Shown here piece after piece: positions 34,459 through 42,763 of a stretch of DNA of 64,000 nt (within the stretch, counting starts at the first letter, position 1; each line of letters starts with the position of its first letter). The translations under genes and the position numbers were made by a program. The notes beneath the pieces were generated by a model. The model made no database searches. It saw only the letters and a list, made by a program, of their open reading frames with translations, and was not told where the DNA came from. Origin of the DNA: Pseudomonas sp. FP453 (GTDB taxonomy: Bacteria; Pseudomonadota; Gammaproteobacteria; Pseudomonadales; Pseudomonadaceae); assembly GCF_030687495.1 (NCBI RefSeq), contig NZ_CP117435.1, positions 3,600,501-3,664,500 of the forward strand, written 5' to 3'.

Positions 34459-35224
34459 GGGCGCTGGCTCCCAGATAGGCCTGGATCACGGCCGGGTGCT
34501 GGCGCACGTCGGCGGGCGGGCCGACGGCGATGACCTGGCCGTAATCCAGCACGCTGATGCGGTCGCACACGCCCATCACCAGCTTGACGTCGTGCTCGAT
34601 CAACAACAGGGTGTGGCCGTCGTCGCGGATCTTTTCCAGCAGGCCGCGCAGTTGCACTTTCTCGCTGGCGTTCATGCCCGCCGCCGGTTCATCCAGGGCC
34701 AGCAGGCGCGGTTCGGTGGCCAGGGCGCGGGCGATTTCCAGGCGGCGTTGGTGGCCGTAGCTCAGGCTGTCGGCGCGGTAATTGGCGTAGCCGGCCAGGC
34801 CGACATACGCCAGCAGGCGATGAGCGTGGGCACGGGTTTGCGCCTCTTCTTCCCGGGCGCGGCGATGCTGACTCAAGGCCGCCCACAGGCCATTGCGAGT
34901 GCGCACATGGCGCCCGACCATGACGTTTTCCAGGGCGCTCATGGCATTGAACAGGCGGATATTCTGGAAGGTACGCGCGATCCCCGCCTCGGCAACCTGG
35001 TGCACGCTGGTGGGCTGATAGTCGCGGCCATCCAGCTGAAAGCGCCCGGAGTCCGGCGTGTACAAGCCGGTCATGACGTTGAAGAAAGTGGTCTTGCCCG
35101 CGCCATTCGGGCCGATCAGGCCGTAGATCTCGCCGGGCTGGATGCTCAGGCTCACGTCGCTCAGCGCCGCGACGCCGCCGAAGTGTTTGTTGACCTTGTC
35201 GATCTGCAACAGCGGTGCGTTCAT
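34451..35224 (-). CDS. ABC transporter ATP-binding protein, LivG type
   Basis: 257-residue ATPase: Walker A GPNGAGKTT, the LivG-specific GIARTFQNIRLF insert, signature LSYGHQRRLEIARAL, Walker B LLALDEPAAGMN and switch LLIEHDVKLVMG. Start ATG 35224 overlaps the stop of the permease gene by four bases. The longer frame upstream belongs to the permease shadow. Second ATPase of the transporter. Confidence 0.93.
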   Translation of the reverse strand: MNAPLLQIDKVNKHFGGVAALSDVSLSIQPGEIYGLIGPNGAGKTTFFNVMTGLYTPDSGRFQLDGRDYQPTSVHQVAEAGIARTFQNIRLFNAMSALENVMVGRHVRTRNGLWAALSQHRRAREEEAQTRAHAHRLLAYVGLAGYANYRADSLSYGHQRRLEIARALATEPRLLALDEPAAGMNASEKVQLRGLLEKIRDDGHTLLLIEHDVKLVMGVCDRISVLDYGQVIAVGPPADVRQHPAVIQAYLGASAHV

Positions 35225-36306
35225 CGTGCCACTCCTTTGGGCCACAATCCGGCGGGTCGGTAGAGCATCGCCAGGATCAGCGCCAGGCCGTAGAACAACT
35301 GGCGGATGATCTCCGGGTCCACCAGCACCTGGCCGAACAGCGCCTGCTGCAACGGGCCCATGCTGGCGCGCAACGCTTCGGGCAGGGCCGCGAGCAATAC
35401 GCAGCCGAGGATGACCCCGGGGATATGGCCCATGCCGCCCAGCACCACCATCGCCAGTACGGCGATGGATTCGTTCAAGGTGAAGGATTCCGGCGAGACA
35501 AAGCCCTGGAACGAGGCGAACAACGAGCCGCTCACGCCGCCGAACGCCGCGCCAATGGCAAACGCCAGCAGCTTGAGGCGCATGGTATTGATGCCCATGG
35601 CCTGGGCCGCGTCTTCGTCTTCCCGGATCGCCACCCAGGCACGGCCGATGCGCGAACGCTCCAGGCGGATGCAGGCAAACAGGATCAACACCACCAGCGC
35701 CGCAAACAGGTAGTAATAGAGGTACACCGACGGCAGGCGCAGGCCGAACAGCTCTTGGGTGCGCCCCAGGTTGACGCCGAGCAGGCTGACCGGATCCACC
35801 TGGGCGATGCCTTTGGGGCCATTGGTGATATTCACCGGGCGGTCGAGGTTGCGCAGCAGGATGCGGATGATTTCGCCGAAACCCAGGGTGACGATGGCCA
35901 GGTAGTCGCCGCGCAAGCGCAGGGTCGGCGCGCCCAGCACCACGCCAAAACCCGCGGCAAGCAGCGCGCCCAACGGCAGGATCAGCCAGATCGAGGTGTG
36001 CATGCCCGCCGGCAACAGCGCCGCCAGTGCGGGGAACTGTTGCAGCAAATGCGGCGACGAGAGCAACGCAGCCAGGTAGGCGCCCACCGCGTAGAACGCG
36101 ATAAAGCCCATATCCAAAAGCCCGGCGTAGCCGACCACGATGTTCAGGCCGAGGGCGAGCATGATGTACAGCAAGGCAAAGTCGAGGGTGCGCACCCAGG
36201 TGTTGCCGCCGGCGTGGCCGACAATCCACGGCGCCAGCACCAGGGCCACGGCGAGCAGCAACAGGCCCAGGCTGGCGCGTTTGTTGGGGGTCAGGGACTT
36301 GATCAT
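35221..36306 (-). CDS. branched-chain amino acid-type ABC permease, LivM type
   Basis: 361-residue membrane permease with about ten helices. Family motifs: LGLNIVVGYAGLLDMGFIAFYAVGAY (broken over helices 2-3), LRGDYLAIVTLGFGEIIRIL, the EAA-like loop GRAWVAIREDEDAAQAMGIN, and VLGGMGHIPGVILG. ATG 36306 overlaps the stop of the LivH-type gene by four bases. Forms the translocation channel with the LivH-type permease. Confidence 0.92.
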   Translation of the reverse strand: MIKSLTPNKRASLGLLLLAVALVLAPWIVGHAGGNTWVRTLDFALLYIMLALGLNIVVGYAGLLDMGFIAFYAVGAYLAALLSSPHLLQQFPALAALLPAGMHTSIWLILPLGALLAAGFGVVLGAPTLRLRGDYLAIVTLGFGEIIRILLRNLDRPVNITNGPKGIAQVDPVSLLGVNLGRTQELFGLRLPSVYLYYYLFAALVVLILFACIRLERSRIGRAWVAIREDEDAAQAMGINTMRLKLLAFAIGAAFGGVSGSLFASFQGFVSPESFTLNESIAVLAMVVLGGMGHIPGVILGCVLLAALPEALRASMGPLQQALFGQVLVDPEIIRQLFYGLALILAMLYRPAGLWPKGVAR

Positions 36307-37250
36307 GCGCGGCTCGCCAAACGTTCGCCCAACAACCCGGAAGGCCGGAACACCAGCACCGCGATCAACACGATAAAGGCGAACACATCCTGGTAATTGC
36401 TGCCGAATACGCCGTTGGTGGCCGCACCGAGGTAACCGGTGCCGAGGGCTTCGATCAAGCCCAGCAGCAGGCCGCCGAGCATGGCGCCCTTGAGGTTGCC
36501 GATGCCGCCCAGCACTGCAGCGGTGAAGGCCTTGATACCGGGCAGGAAGCCCATGTAGAAGTGCGCGCTGCCGTAGTTGCTGGCCATCATGATCCCGGCG
36601 AGTGCCGCCAGGGCGCCGCCGATGGCGAAGGTCATGACGATGATGCGGTTCGGGCTGATGCCCATCAGGCTGGCGACTTGCGGGTTCTCCGCCACCGCAC
36701 GCATGGCCCGGCCGAAGCGCGTGCGCTCCACCAGCACCAGCAACGCGACCATCACCGACAAGGCGACGGCAATCGTGGTCAGCGCCGTGGCGTTGGTGAT
36801 GGCCGGGTGTGCGGAGGCGCCGGCCAGCACTTCGATCGGCTCCAGCGGCAGCAGTTGCGGGAACATCTGCGGGTTGCGTGTCCACACCAGCATGGCGAGG
36901 GTTTGCAGCAGCAGCGACACGCCGATGCCACTGATCAACGGCGCCAGGCGCGGGGCGTGACGCAGGCGGCGGTAGGCCACGCGTTCGATCACTACCGCCA
37001 ACACCGCGCAAAAGGCCATGGCGACGAGCGTCGCGCAGAGCAGCACCAGCATCGGCGCAAGGGCTGGAAAGGCGGCCTGCAACAGGCGAATCACCGACAA
37101 GCCCACCAGCGCGCCGATCATCAACACATCGCCGTGGGCGAAGTTGATGATGCGCAAGATGCCGTAGACCATGGTGTAACCCAGGGCCACCAGCGCGTAG
37201 AGACTGCCCGTCATCAAACCGTTGAGCAGCTGTTGGATAAACCCATCCAT
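36303..37250 (-). CDS. branched-chain amino acid-type ABC permease, LivH type
   Basis: 315-residue membrane permease with about eight helices: LYALVALGYTMVYGILRIINFAHGD at the N-terminus, EAA-like loop GRAMRAVAENPQVASLMGIS, and GGIGNLKGAMLGGLLLG. ATG 37250 was chosen; ATG 37259 is possible (GAGG lies 12 bases before 37250 but only 3 before 37259). First gene of the seven-gene transport/hydrolase operon, so the operon promoter lies in 37251-37422, shared with the divergent LysR gene. Confidence 0.9.
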   Translation of the reverse strand: MDGFIQQLLNGLMTGSLYALVALGYTMVYGILRIINFAHGDVLMIGALVGLSVIRLLQAAFPALAPMLVLLCATLVAMAFCAVLAVVIERVAYRRLRHAPRLAPLISGIGVSLLLQTLAMLVWTRNPQMFPQLLPLEPIEVLAGASAHPAITNATALTTIAVALSVMVALLVLVERTRFGRAMRAVAENPQVASLMGISPNRIIVMTFAIGGALAALAGIMMASNYGSAHFYMGFLPGIKAFTAAVLGGIGNLKGAMLGGLLLGLIEALGTGYLGAATNGVFGSNYQDVFAFIVLIAVLVFRPSGLLGERLASRA

Positions 37251-37299
37251 GAAAACCATCGACCTCAGTGCGTGCAAGGGCGGCACACTAAGCATCTAT

Positions 37300-37321
37300 T
37301 CTGTTTTTATCAAATAACAGA
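37300..37321. promoter_or_regulatory. candidate LysR binding site in divergent promoter
   Basis: TCTGTT and AACAGA form perfect 6-base arms around a 10-base AT-rich centre, 50 bases upstream of the LivH start and 100 bases upstream of the divergent LysR gene. AT-rich interrupted dyads of this size are typical LysR sites. Assignment is positional. Confidence 0.45.
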
Positions 37322-37422
37322 AAGTCATATGGTTATATCAACGTTGAAACAGGCTATTTATGCCATGAATACGGCACTTATGGCTCTTTATTCGGCGCTT
37401 GAGTTAGTATTTAATTCAACAC

Positions 37423-38319
37423 ATGAATAAATCAGAACAGTTAGCCAATGACCCGCCCCTGCGTGCCGTGCGCACTTTCGAAGCCTTTGCGCGCCATGGC
37501 GGGGTGAATGCCGCCGCGCGTGAGCTGGAAGTTTCCGCCTCGGCCATCAGCCATCAACTGCACTTGCTGGAAGATTTCCTGCAGCAACCGCTGACCTTGC
37601 GCCAGGGCCGCAACCTGGTGCTCACCGATGAAGGCCGCGAGTACTACCGCGCGATTCGCTCGGCGTTTGCGGTGCTGCGCAGCGCCACCGAACATGTGCG
37701 CGAAAAAAGCGCCACGCGCCAGGTGACCATCAGCCTGATCCCACTGTTTGGCATCAACCTGTTTATTCCACGCCTGGCGCATTTCCTGAAGGATCACCCG
37801 GCGCTGGACATCAACGTGACCTACGCCAACCACCGCAGCTACCCCAGCGACGCAGCCGACCTGTCGATTCGCTTCGGCACCGGGCACTGGCCGGGCTATC
37901 ACAGCGAACCGCTGATTTCCGGCGCCGTGACACCCTATTGCAGCCGCGCCTTCCTGGCACAGCACGGGCCCATCGACACGCCCGAGGCCTTGAGCCAGCT
38001 GCCACTGCTGCACGACGAAGAACGCGGCACCTGGGGCCAATGGTTCGAAGCCGCCGAGGTGGATGCCACCGCGTTGAATGGCTTGCTACTGGAAGACGGC
38101 CAACTGGCGCTCACTGCCACCCTCACCGGCTTGGGCTGCGCGTTACTCCGCGAACCGCTGGTGGCACCGCTGGTGGCCAGTGGCGAGTTGGTGAAGTTGT
38201 TTGAGCTGGAGGTGAATGATGGCCGCCAGTATTACCTGTGCCGCCGGGCCAACAGCGAGTTGTCCAGCGAGGGCAATGATTTGTACGACTGGATCAAGCG
38301 CAGCTTGATTGCAGCCTGA
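37423..38319 (+). CDS. LysR-family regulator (GcvA-like), likely controls the adjacent operon
   Basis: 298 residues: winged helix (LRAVRTFEAFARHGGVNAAA, ELEVSASAISHQLHLLE) and effector domain with the GcvA-type ADLSIRFGTGHWPGYHSEPL. GcvA-like regulators typically sense amino acid-related ligands. The gene is divergent from the transport/hydrolase operon across 172 AT-rich bases with a dyad. That arrangement strongly suggests it is the operon's pathway-specific activator; the inducer would be the transported compound or its carbamoyl product. Confidence 0.9.
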   Translation: MNKSEQLANDPPLRAVRTFEAFARHGGVNAAARELEVSASAISHQLHLLEDFLQQPLTLRQGRNLVLTDEGREYYRAIRSAFAVLRSATEHVREKSATRQVTISLIPLFGINLFIPRLAHFLKDHPALDINVTYANHRSYPSDAADLSIRFGTGHWPGYHSEPLISGAVTPYCSRAFLAQHGPIDTPEALSQLPLLHDEERGTWGQWFEAAEVDATALNGLLLEDGQLALTATLTGLGCALLREPLVAPLVASGELVKLFELEVNDGRQYYLCRRANSELSSEGNDLYDWIKRSLIAA

Positions 38320-38405
38320 ACCGTTGATTAATCCCCCACAAACCGGCGCTCGGCTGCTATTGTGCCGCGCTTTGAAAAACCGCCGAACCTGCGAGGAAAT
38401 ACCTG

Positions 38406-38831
38406 TTGAACACTGACGAAAAAATGACCGGGGACCTGTTCGAGGTGGATAAGCGCCTGTCACTCAAACCCGTGGTGGACTTCAACAGCTACCTGCGCAC
38501 CGCCTTCGGCGACGGCCCGTGCACCTGCATCCGCTGCACCGCCAGTGGTGGCGATGAAACAGGCTACGCGTTCCAGCACACCTTTACCTTTGACGGCAAA
38601 CCCACCCACCGCCGCTTTGCCACCACGGCGGGCAGTGATGTGTTGCAGGTGTTGAAGAAGGCGTGGCTGTCGTACACCAAGGCCGAGTTGCCACTGAGTG
38701 GTGTGCTGGCGCTGGATACGGTGAAGGAGTTTGTCGAGCCGCAGCTGCACAAGCGGTTGGCGCCGCTGTTCTTGGCCAGTGGGTTGGTCAAGGATGTGGA
38801 TGGCGAATTTCAGATTCAACCGCAGGACTAA
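38406..38831 (+). CDS. conserved hypothetical protein
   Basis: 141 residues, not recognised. Soluble, no signal peptide. Contains a CxxC pair (GPCTCIRCTASGGDETG) near residues 39-44 and ends in an acidic/polar tail. The start used is TTG 38406, because GAGGAAAT lies eight bases upstream; ATG 38424 is the alternative. Codon use matches neighbours, so it is probably a real core gene. Stands alone between the LysR gene and a REP. Confidence 0.7.
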   Translation: MNTDEKMTGDLFEVDKRLSLKPVVDFNSYLRTAFGDGPCTCIRCTASGGDETGYAFQHTFTFDGKPTHRRFATTAGSDVLQVLKKAWLSYTKAELPLSGVLALDTVKEFVEPQLHKRLAPLFLASGLVKDVDGEFQIQPQD

Positions 38832-38834
38832 ACA

Positions 38835-38923
38835 TGTGGGAGCTGGCTTGCCTGCGATGGCGGACTGTCAGTCTATATAGGCTTGGCTGACCCACCGCTA
38901 TCGCAGGCAAGCCAGCTCCCACA
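38835..38923. repeat. REP doublet
   Basis: Inverted pair of GTGGGAGCTGGCTTGCC-type motifs between the convergent hypothetical gene and the NTF2-like gene. Confidence 0.85.
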
Positions 38924-38955
38924 TTGCCCGAGTACACATTTGATTCGCAGTGTTC

Positions 38956-39414
38956 TTAAATGCCTGCCAGCACCGCCGGGTCGCCCGAGCGCCAGACGTT
39001 ATCCACGGTCACGCGCTGGATCAGCCATACGCCCTCCTCCCGCACCAACTCAACGTCATAGCGGTTCTTCATCAAGTAATGCCGCGAAGGATCGCTTTGC
39101 GGTACGTGCTGCGCCTCCACTAACGCATCCAGCCGCGCGTTATCACCGTCGAGCGTGACCCGTGCGTTGCTCACCGAGTGTGTGGTATCGAGCTGGCCGA
39201 GCGCGGCGGACAGCGCGCCGACGATGCCGTCGCGCCCTTCCAGCACCGGGTATTCAAAACCAGCCTTGGCGGCGGCCGGTCGGAAGTCCGAGATGGCGGT
39301 GGCGGTGAATGCCGAGGCAAGCAGGGCCGAGTCCTTCAGGTCAATACCTGCCGCGAAGCGATGCAGGGTGTCGATCACCGCACTGTTTTCGGCGGCCGTT
39401 TGCAGATCAGTCAT
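38956..39414 (-). CDS. SnoaL/NTF2-like family protein
   Basis: 152-residue NTF2-fold protein (SnoaL_4 type): an N-terminal helix pair (VIDTLHRFAAGIDLKDSALLASAF), EGRDGIVGAL, TTHSVSNARVTLDGDNARLDA, and an ending strand NRYDVELVREEGVWLIQRVTVD. Such folds serve as isomerases, dehydratases, ring-modifying enzymes or binding proteins. Catalytic identity cannot be given. Last gene of an operon with SDR, VOC and saccharopine-dehydrogenase-like enzymes, 18 bases after the latter. Confidence 0.85.
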   Translation of the reverse strand: MTDLQTAAENSAVIDTLHRFAAGIDLKDSALLASAFTATAISDFRPAAAKAGFEYPVLEGRDGIVGALSAALGQLDTTHSVSNARVTLDGDNARLDALVEAQHVPQSDPSRHYLMKNRYDVELVREEGVWLIQRVTVDNVWRSGDPAVLAGI

Positions 39415-39432
39415 GGTGCAATTCCTGTGAGT

Positions 39433-40392
39433 TCAATAATCAGTGATTTGAGTGCCGTCGATGGTCAGGGCAAAGCCCACGCCAAATAGCTTCGCCGGGG
39501 TTTCAAAGCCGGGCCGGCGCTCGCCACCGAGTACTCGACGCGCCGCTTCCACGGCGGCCAGTGGGGTGTAGCTGTAGCCGTTGACGGTTTCGATCACCGA
39601 CCGCGCAACCGTGCCGTCGATGCCCGTGACTTCGGCCACGGCGCGGGCACGGTGAGCGTCGCGCTGGGCTTGGGTGGGGCCGTCGGGCAGTAGCGACAGG
39701 TCGCCTTCGGGGAAGGCTTCGCCGGTGATGTGCACGAACATCGCGATGTTCGGGATGGCGCTGGAATGCCAGGCCGTAATCAGGTCGCCAAACGACAACG
39801 GTGCGCACAGCGCAGGGCCGTCGCCAAAGTCCAGGAGCTGCGATTGCGCGTCCGGGGTGGCAAGCAATTCGCCGTCAATGCGCGCCATCACCCCAGCGCC
39901 GATGATCTCGCCGACACTCAGCGCCGAGCCCCGGGACATCGCGCCCGGCACCTGCAAGGCGATTTTCAGCGACTGCGGCTGCGGCACGCGGCGGGCGACG
40001 TGCATCGCCAGGCAGTCAGTGGGCACCACGTCCCAGCCCACGCCGGGCAGCAGCATCACATCCGCCCCGGCGCCGAGCTGTTCGGCCAGGCGGTACACAT
40101 TGATTTCAGCGGTGATGTCCAGGTAGTCGGTGCCGCTGGCCATGCAGGCGCGCATCAAGGGTTCGGCGGTGTGGGCGAACGGACCGGCGAAGTTGAGCAG
40201 CACGTCGATGCCCTGCAACTGGCTGGCGTCAGCCGCAAACACGCGATACGGCACGTCCAGCTCTGCAGCCAGGGATGCCAGGCGCTCGGCGTTGCGGCCA
40301 GCGATCACCAGGTTCAGGCCGAGCTGTTGGGCATGTTCGGCCGCCATGCGCCCGGTGTAGCCGGTGGCGCCGTAGATCATCAGGGTTTTCAT
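39433..40392 (-). CDS. saccharopine dehydrogenase-like NAD(P)-binding protein
   Basis: 319 residues with an N-terminal Rossmann motif (MIYGATGYTGRMAAEHA) and the saccharopine-dehydrogenase/trans-enoyl-reductase-like sequence LLNFAGPFAHTAEPLMRACM, YLDITAEINVYR, LLPGVGWDVVPTDCLA. Predicted soluble oxidoreductase of unknown substrate. Start ATG 40392 overlaps the VOC gene stop by four bases, so the pair is translationally coupled. Confidence 0.87.
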   Translation of the reverse strand: MKTLMIYGATGYTGRMAAEHAQQLGLNLVIAGRNAERLASLAAELDVPYRVFAADASQLQGIDVLLNFAGPFAHTAEPLMRACMASGTDYLDITAEINVYRLAEQLGAGADVMLLPGVGWDVVPTDCLAMHVARRVPQPQSLKIALQVPGAMSRGSALSVGEIIGAGVMARIDGELLATPDAQSQLLDFGDGPALCAPLSFGDLITAWHSSAIPNIAMFVHITGEAFPEGDLSLLPDGPTQAQRDAHRARAVAEVTGIDGTVARSVIETVNGYSYTPLAAVEAARRVLGGERRPGFETPAKLFGVGFALTIDGTQITDY

Positions 40393-40790
40393 GGGGTGTG
40401 CTGCCAATTTTTGTAGACGAATTCAAGGCTGTAGCCGTCCGGATCGAGGACGTTGGCCGCGTAGTAGTTGGGGTCGTAGTGCAAGCGCGCGCCGGGCGCG
40501 CCGTTGTCGGTGGCGCCGTTTTCCAGGGCGGCGGCGTAGGCTTTTTCCACCTCTATGCGGTTGTTGGCGACAAAGCCCACGTGCACCGCCCGCCCTTCGA
40601 CCACGCCTTCGCGCAGCCAGAAGAACATGCGCCCGTTGGCGCCGAAGCCCTTCAGGTCCGGGTGGCCGGGAGGGCCGTCTTTGCCGTCGTAGTCGAGCCG
40701 TGCGGTGATACCCAGTGGCTGGAGGGTGGCTTCATAGAAGCGGATGGAGCGTTGAATGTCGCCTACCGAGATAAACAGATGATCGAGCAT
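40389..40790 (-). CDS. VOC family protein (glyoxalase/dioxygenase fold)
   Basis: 133 residues with paired beta-alpha-beta-beta-beta modules: LDHLFISVGDIQRSIRFYEA, HVGFVANNRIEVEKAYAAAL, and YYAANVLDPDGYSLEFVYK, where the His and Glu are the usual metal ligands. Role could be glyoxalase, dioxygenase or resistance binding. ATG 40790 was chosen over an upstream frame. Located between SDR and saccharopine-dehydrogenase-like genes of one operon. Confidence 0.88.
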   Translation of the reverse strand: MLDHLFISVGDIQRSIRFYEATLQPLGITARLDYDGKDGPPGHPDLKGFGANGRMFFWLREGVVEGRAVHVGFVANNRIEVEKAYAAALENGATDNGAPGARLHYDPNYYAANVLDPDGYSLEFVYKNWQHTP

Positions 40791-40806
40791 CGTGTGACCT
40801 CCTGAT

Positions 40807-41550
40807 TCAGATGATGTAGCCGCCGGCGACTTCAAGGGTCTGGGCGTTGATCCAGCGCCCTTCTTCCGACAGCAGCATGGCAATTACCCGCGCGACGTCT
40901 TCCGGTTCTCCGACACGCCTGAGGGCGGTTTGCCCGGCCAGCAGGGCCTCGAATTCATCGTCCAAGCCGCCACCCAATTCGGTGCGAATAGCGCCGGGGG
41001 ACACGGCATTGGCGCGAATCCGGCGCTCACCGAACTCCTTGGCCATGTAACGGGTAAGTACGTCGAGGCCGCCCTTGAAGGCGGCGTAAGGTGCCACGCC
41101 GGCCGTGGCGACGCGGGTGGTAGCGCTGGTGAGGTTGACGATGCTGGCGTGTTCTTCCAACAACGGCAGTAACGTCTGAGTCAGGAAGAACGGCCCTTTC
41201 AGGTGCACGTTGAACAGGCCGTCGAACTGCGCCTCGGTCACCGACTCCAGGGGGTTGAACAGGCCATAGCCAGCGTTGTTCACCAGGCCGCTCAAGGTGC
41301 TGACGCCCCAGGTGCTTTGCAGGGCTTGTGTCAGCGTTTCGCGGAAAGTGGCGAATGTGCTGACAGCGGCAACATCCAATGCCAGCGCTACGGCCTTGCT
41401 ACCGGCGGCTTCGATCCGCTGCACCACCTCCTGCGCCGCAGCCGGGTTGCGGTTGTAGGTGAGAATCACGCCATGGCCTTGGCGAGCACACAGCTCGGCG
41501 GTACTGGCACCGATCCCGCGGCTGCCTCCGGTAATCACGATGACGCTCAT
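40807..41550 (-). CDS. SDR family oxidoreductase
   Basis: 247-residue classical short-chain dehydrogenase: cofactor motif TGGSRGIG, NNAG (residues ~90), catalytic Ser in NLTSATT and YxxxK as YAAFK, plus C-terminal PEDVARVIAMLLSEEGRWINAQTLEVAGG. NADP preference is suggested by the R after the glycine motif (GSRG). ATG 41550 preferred to TTG/ATG codons just upstream. First gene of the operon and divergent from an AraC regulator with 129 bases between. Substrate probably a ketone or aldehyde. Confidence 0.9.
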   Translation of the reverse strand: MSVIVITGGSRGIGASTAELCARQGHGVILTYNRNPAAAQEVVQRIEAAGSKAVALALDVAAVSTFATFRETLTQALQSTWGVSTLSGLVNNAGYGLFNPLESVTEAQFDGLFNVHLKGPFFLTQTLLPLLEEHASIVNLTSATTRVATAGVAPYAAFKGGLDVLTRYMAKEFGERRIRANAVSPGAIRTELGGGLDDEFEALLAGQTALRRVGEPEDVARVIAMLLSEEGRWINAQTLEVAGGYII

Positions 41551-41679
41551 GGCCTGCTCCACTGTTGAAAAGTTGAGTGAGCACAGTAGCCGTCGCCCTA
41601 CCCCGCGACTCAGCCGTTCCTACTTCAATACTGCCTGTTTCTGCTTTTTGCTTGCGCGAGCGTCGTAGGAAGGAACAGC

Positions 41680-42579
41680 ATGGCCGTCATGAATACTCAA
41701 CTGATCGAACTGCGCGCCTTGGCCGCAAACGCCGAAAACCGCCGTACCGAGACCGGCATCCCGCGCGTGGCGATGGTCCAGGGGGCGATTCCCGAGCATA
41801 TGCTCGCGGCGGTGTATGAGCCGATGATCAACCTGATCCTACAGGGCAGTAAGTGCATGACCGTCGGCGACCGCACCTTGCATTACGACCCGGCGACGTA
41901 TTTTGTGATGTCTATCGAGTTGCCCGCCGTGGGGGTGGTGAACCCGGCGAGTACCGGCGAGCCTTACCTGGCGGTGAGCTTGACCCTGGACGCGACCGTG
42001 CTGACCACGTTGCTCAACGACCTGCCAGTGCCCAGCGGGCGTTGCGAGCAGGAAGCGGGGTTTTCGGTGGCGGCCGTCACGCCCGCGCTGATGGATGCGT
42101 GGGTACGCATGCTGCGACTGATGGGCGATCCCGTGGCGATTGCCGCCTTGGCGCCGGCTTATGAACGGGAAATCCTCTATCACGTATTGCAAGGCCCCCA
42201 CGGCTGGATGTTGCGCGAGATTGCCGCACCGGATACGGCCATGGCGCGGGTCAGCCGGGCCATCCAGTGGATTCGCCGTGACTTTGCCGAACCGATTCGC
42301 GTTGACGCGCTGGCATCAATGGCAACCATGAGCGTTTCGGCGTTTCACCGGCACTTCAAGGCGGTGACCAACCTGAGCCCGTTGCAGTATCAGAAACGTG
42401 TGCGGCTGTTGCAGGCGCGCACCTTGATGGTGGCCAGTGCGAGCAGCGTGACCAGCGCGGCGTTTGAGGTGGGGTATGAGAGCGCGACCCAGTTCAGCCG
42501 GGATTATGCGCGGGTGTTTGGGTTGCCGCCGGCGCGGGATACGGCGCGGATTTTGGCGGCGAACAAAGTTCGTCAGTAA
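41680..42579 (+). CDS. AraC-family regulator (AraC_N domain)
   Basis: 299 residues: AraC_N effector domain (PF06719 type; about 25-180, with YEPMINLILQGSKCMTVGDR) and C-terminal AraC HTH (about 190-290; VDALASMATMSVSAFHRHFK, VTSAAFEVGYESATQFSRDY). Good ribosome site AGGAAGGA before ATG 41680. This subgroup commonly sits divergent to SDR/aldo-keto reductase genes and activates them in response to aldehydes or ketones, as the arrangement here suggests. Confidence 0.9.
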   Translation: MAVMNTQLIELRALAANAENRRTETGIPRVAMVQGAIPEHMLAAVYEPMINLILQGSKCMTVGDRTLHYDPATYFVMSIELPAVGVVNPASTGEPYLAVSLTLDATVLTTLLNDLPVPSGRCEQEAGFSVAAVTPALMDAWVRMLRLMGDPVAIAALAPAYEREILYHVLQGPHGWMLREIAAPDTAMARVSRAIQWIRRDFAEPIRVDALASMATMSVSAFHRHFKAVTNLSPLQYQKRVRLLQARTLMVASASSVTSAAFEVGYESATQFSRDYARVFGLPPARDTARILAANKVRQ

Positions 42580-42592
42580 GCGCTGGACTATT

Positions 42593-42679
42593 GTGGGAGC
42601 TGGCTTGCCTGCGATCGCGGTGGGTCAGCTATGTATCCGTCACTGATAAACCGCGATCGCAGGCAAGCCAGCTCCCACA
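42593..42679. repeat. REP doublet
   Basis: Inverted GTGGGAGCTGGCTTGCCTGCG motifs with a variable centre, between the convergent AraC and glpV-like genes, beside a bidirectional terminator. Confidence 0.85.
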
Positions 42680-42718
42680 TTTGATCGTTTTTGTTCTGAG
42701 GCTTGTATTTCAATCCGA

Positions 42719-42752
42719 AAAACAAAACGGCACCTGAGTGCCGTTTTGTTTT
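42719..42752. terminator. bidirectional Rho-independent terminator
   Basis: Perfect 15-base stem AAAACAAAACGGCAC / GTGCCGTTTTGTTTT around the loop CTGA. T-rich on both strands, so it can end the glp operon (minus strand, stop at 42764) and the AraC transcript. Confidence 0.95.
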
Positions 42753-42763
42753 ACCCAACTCGA

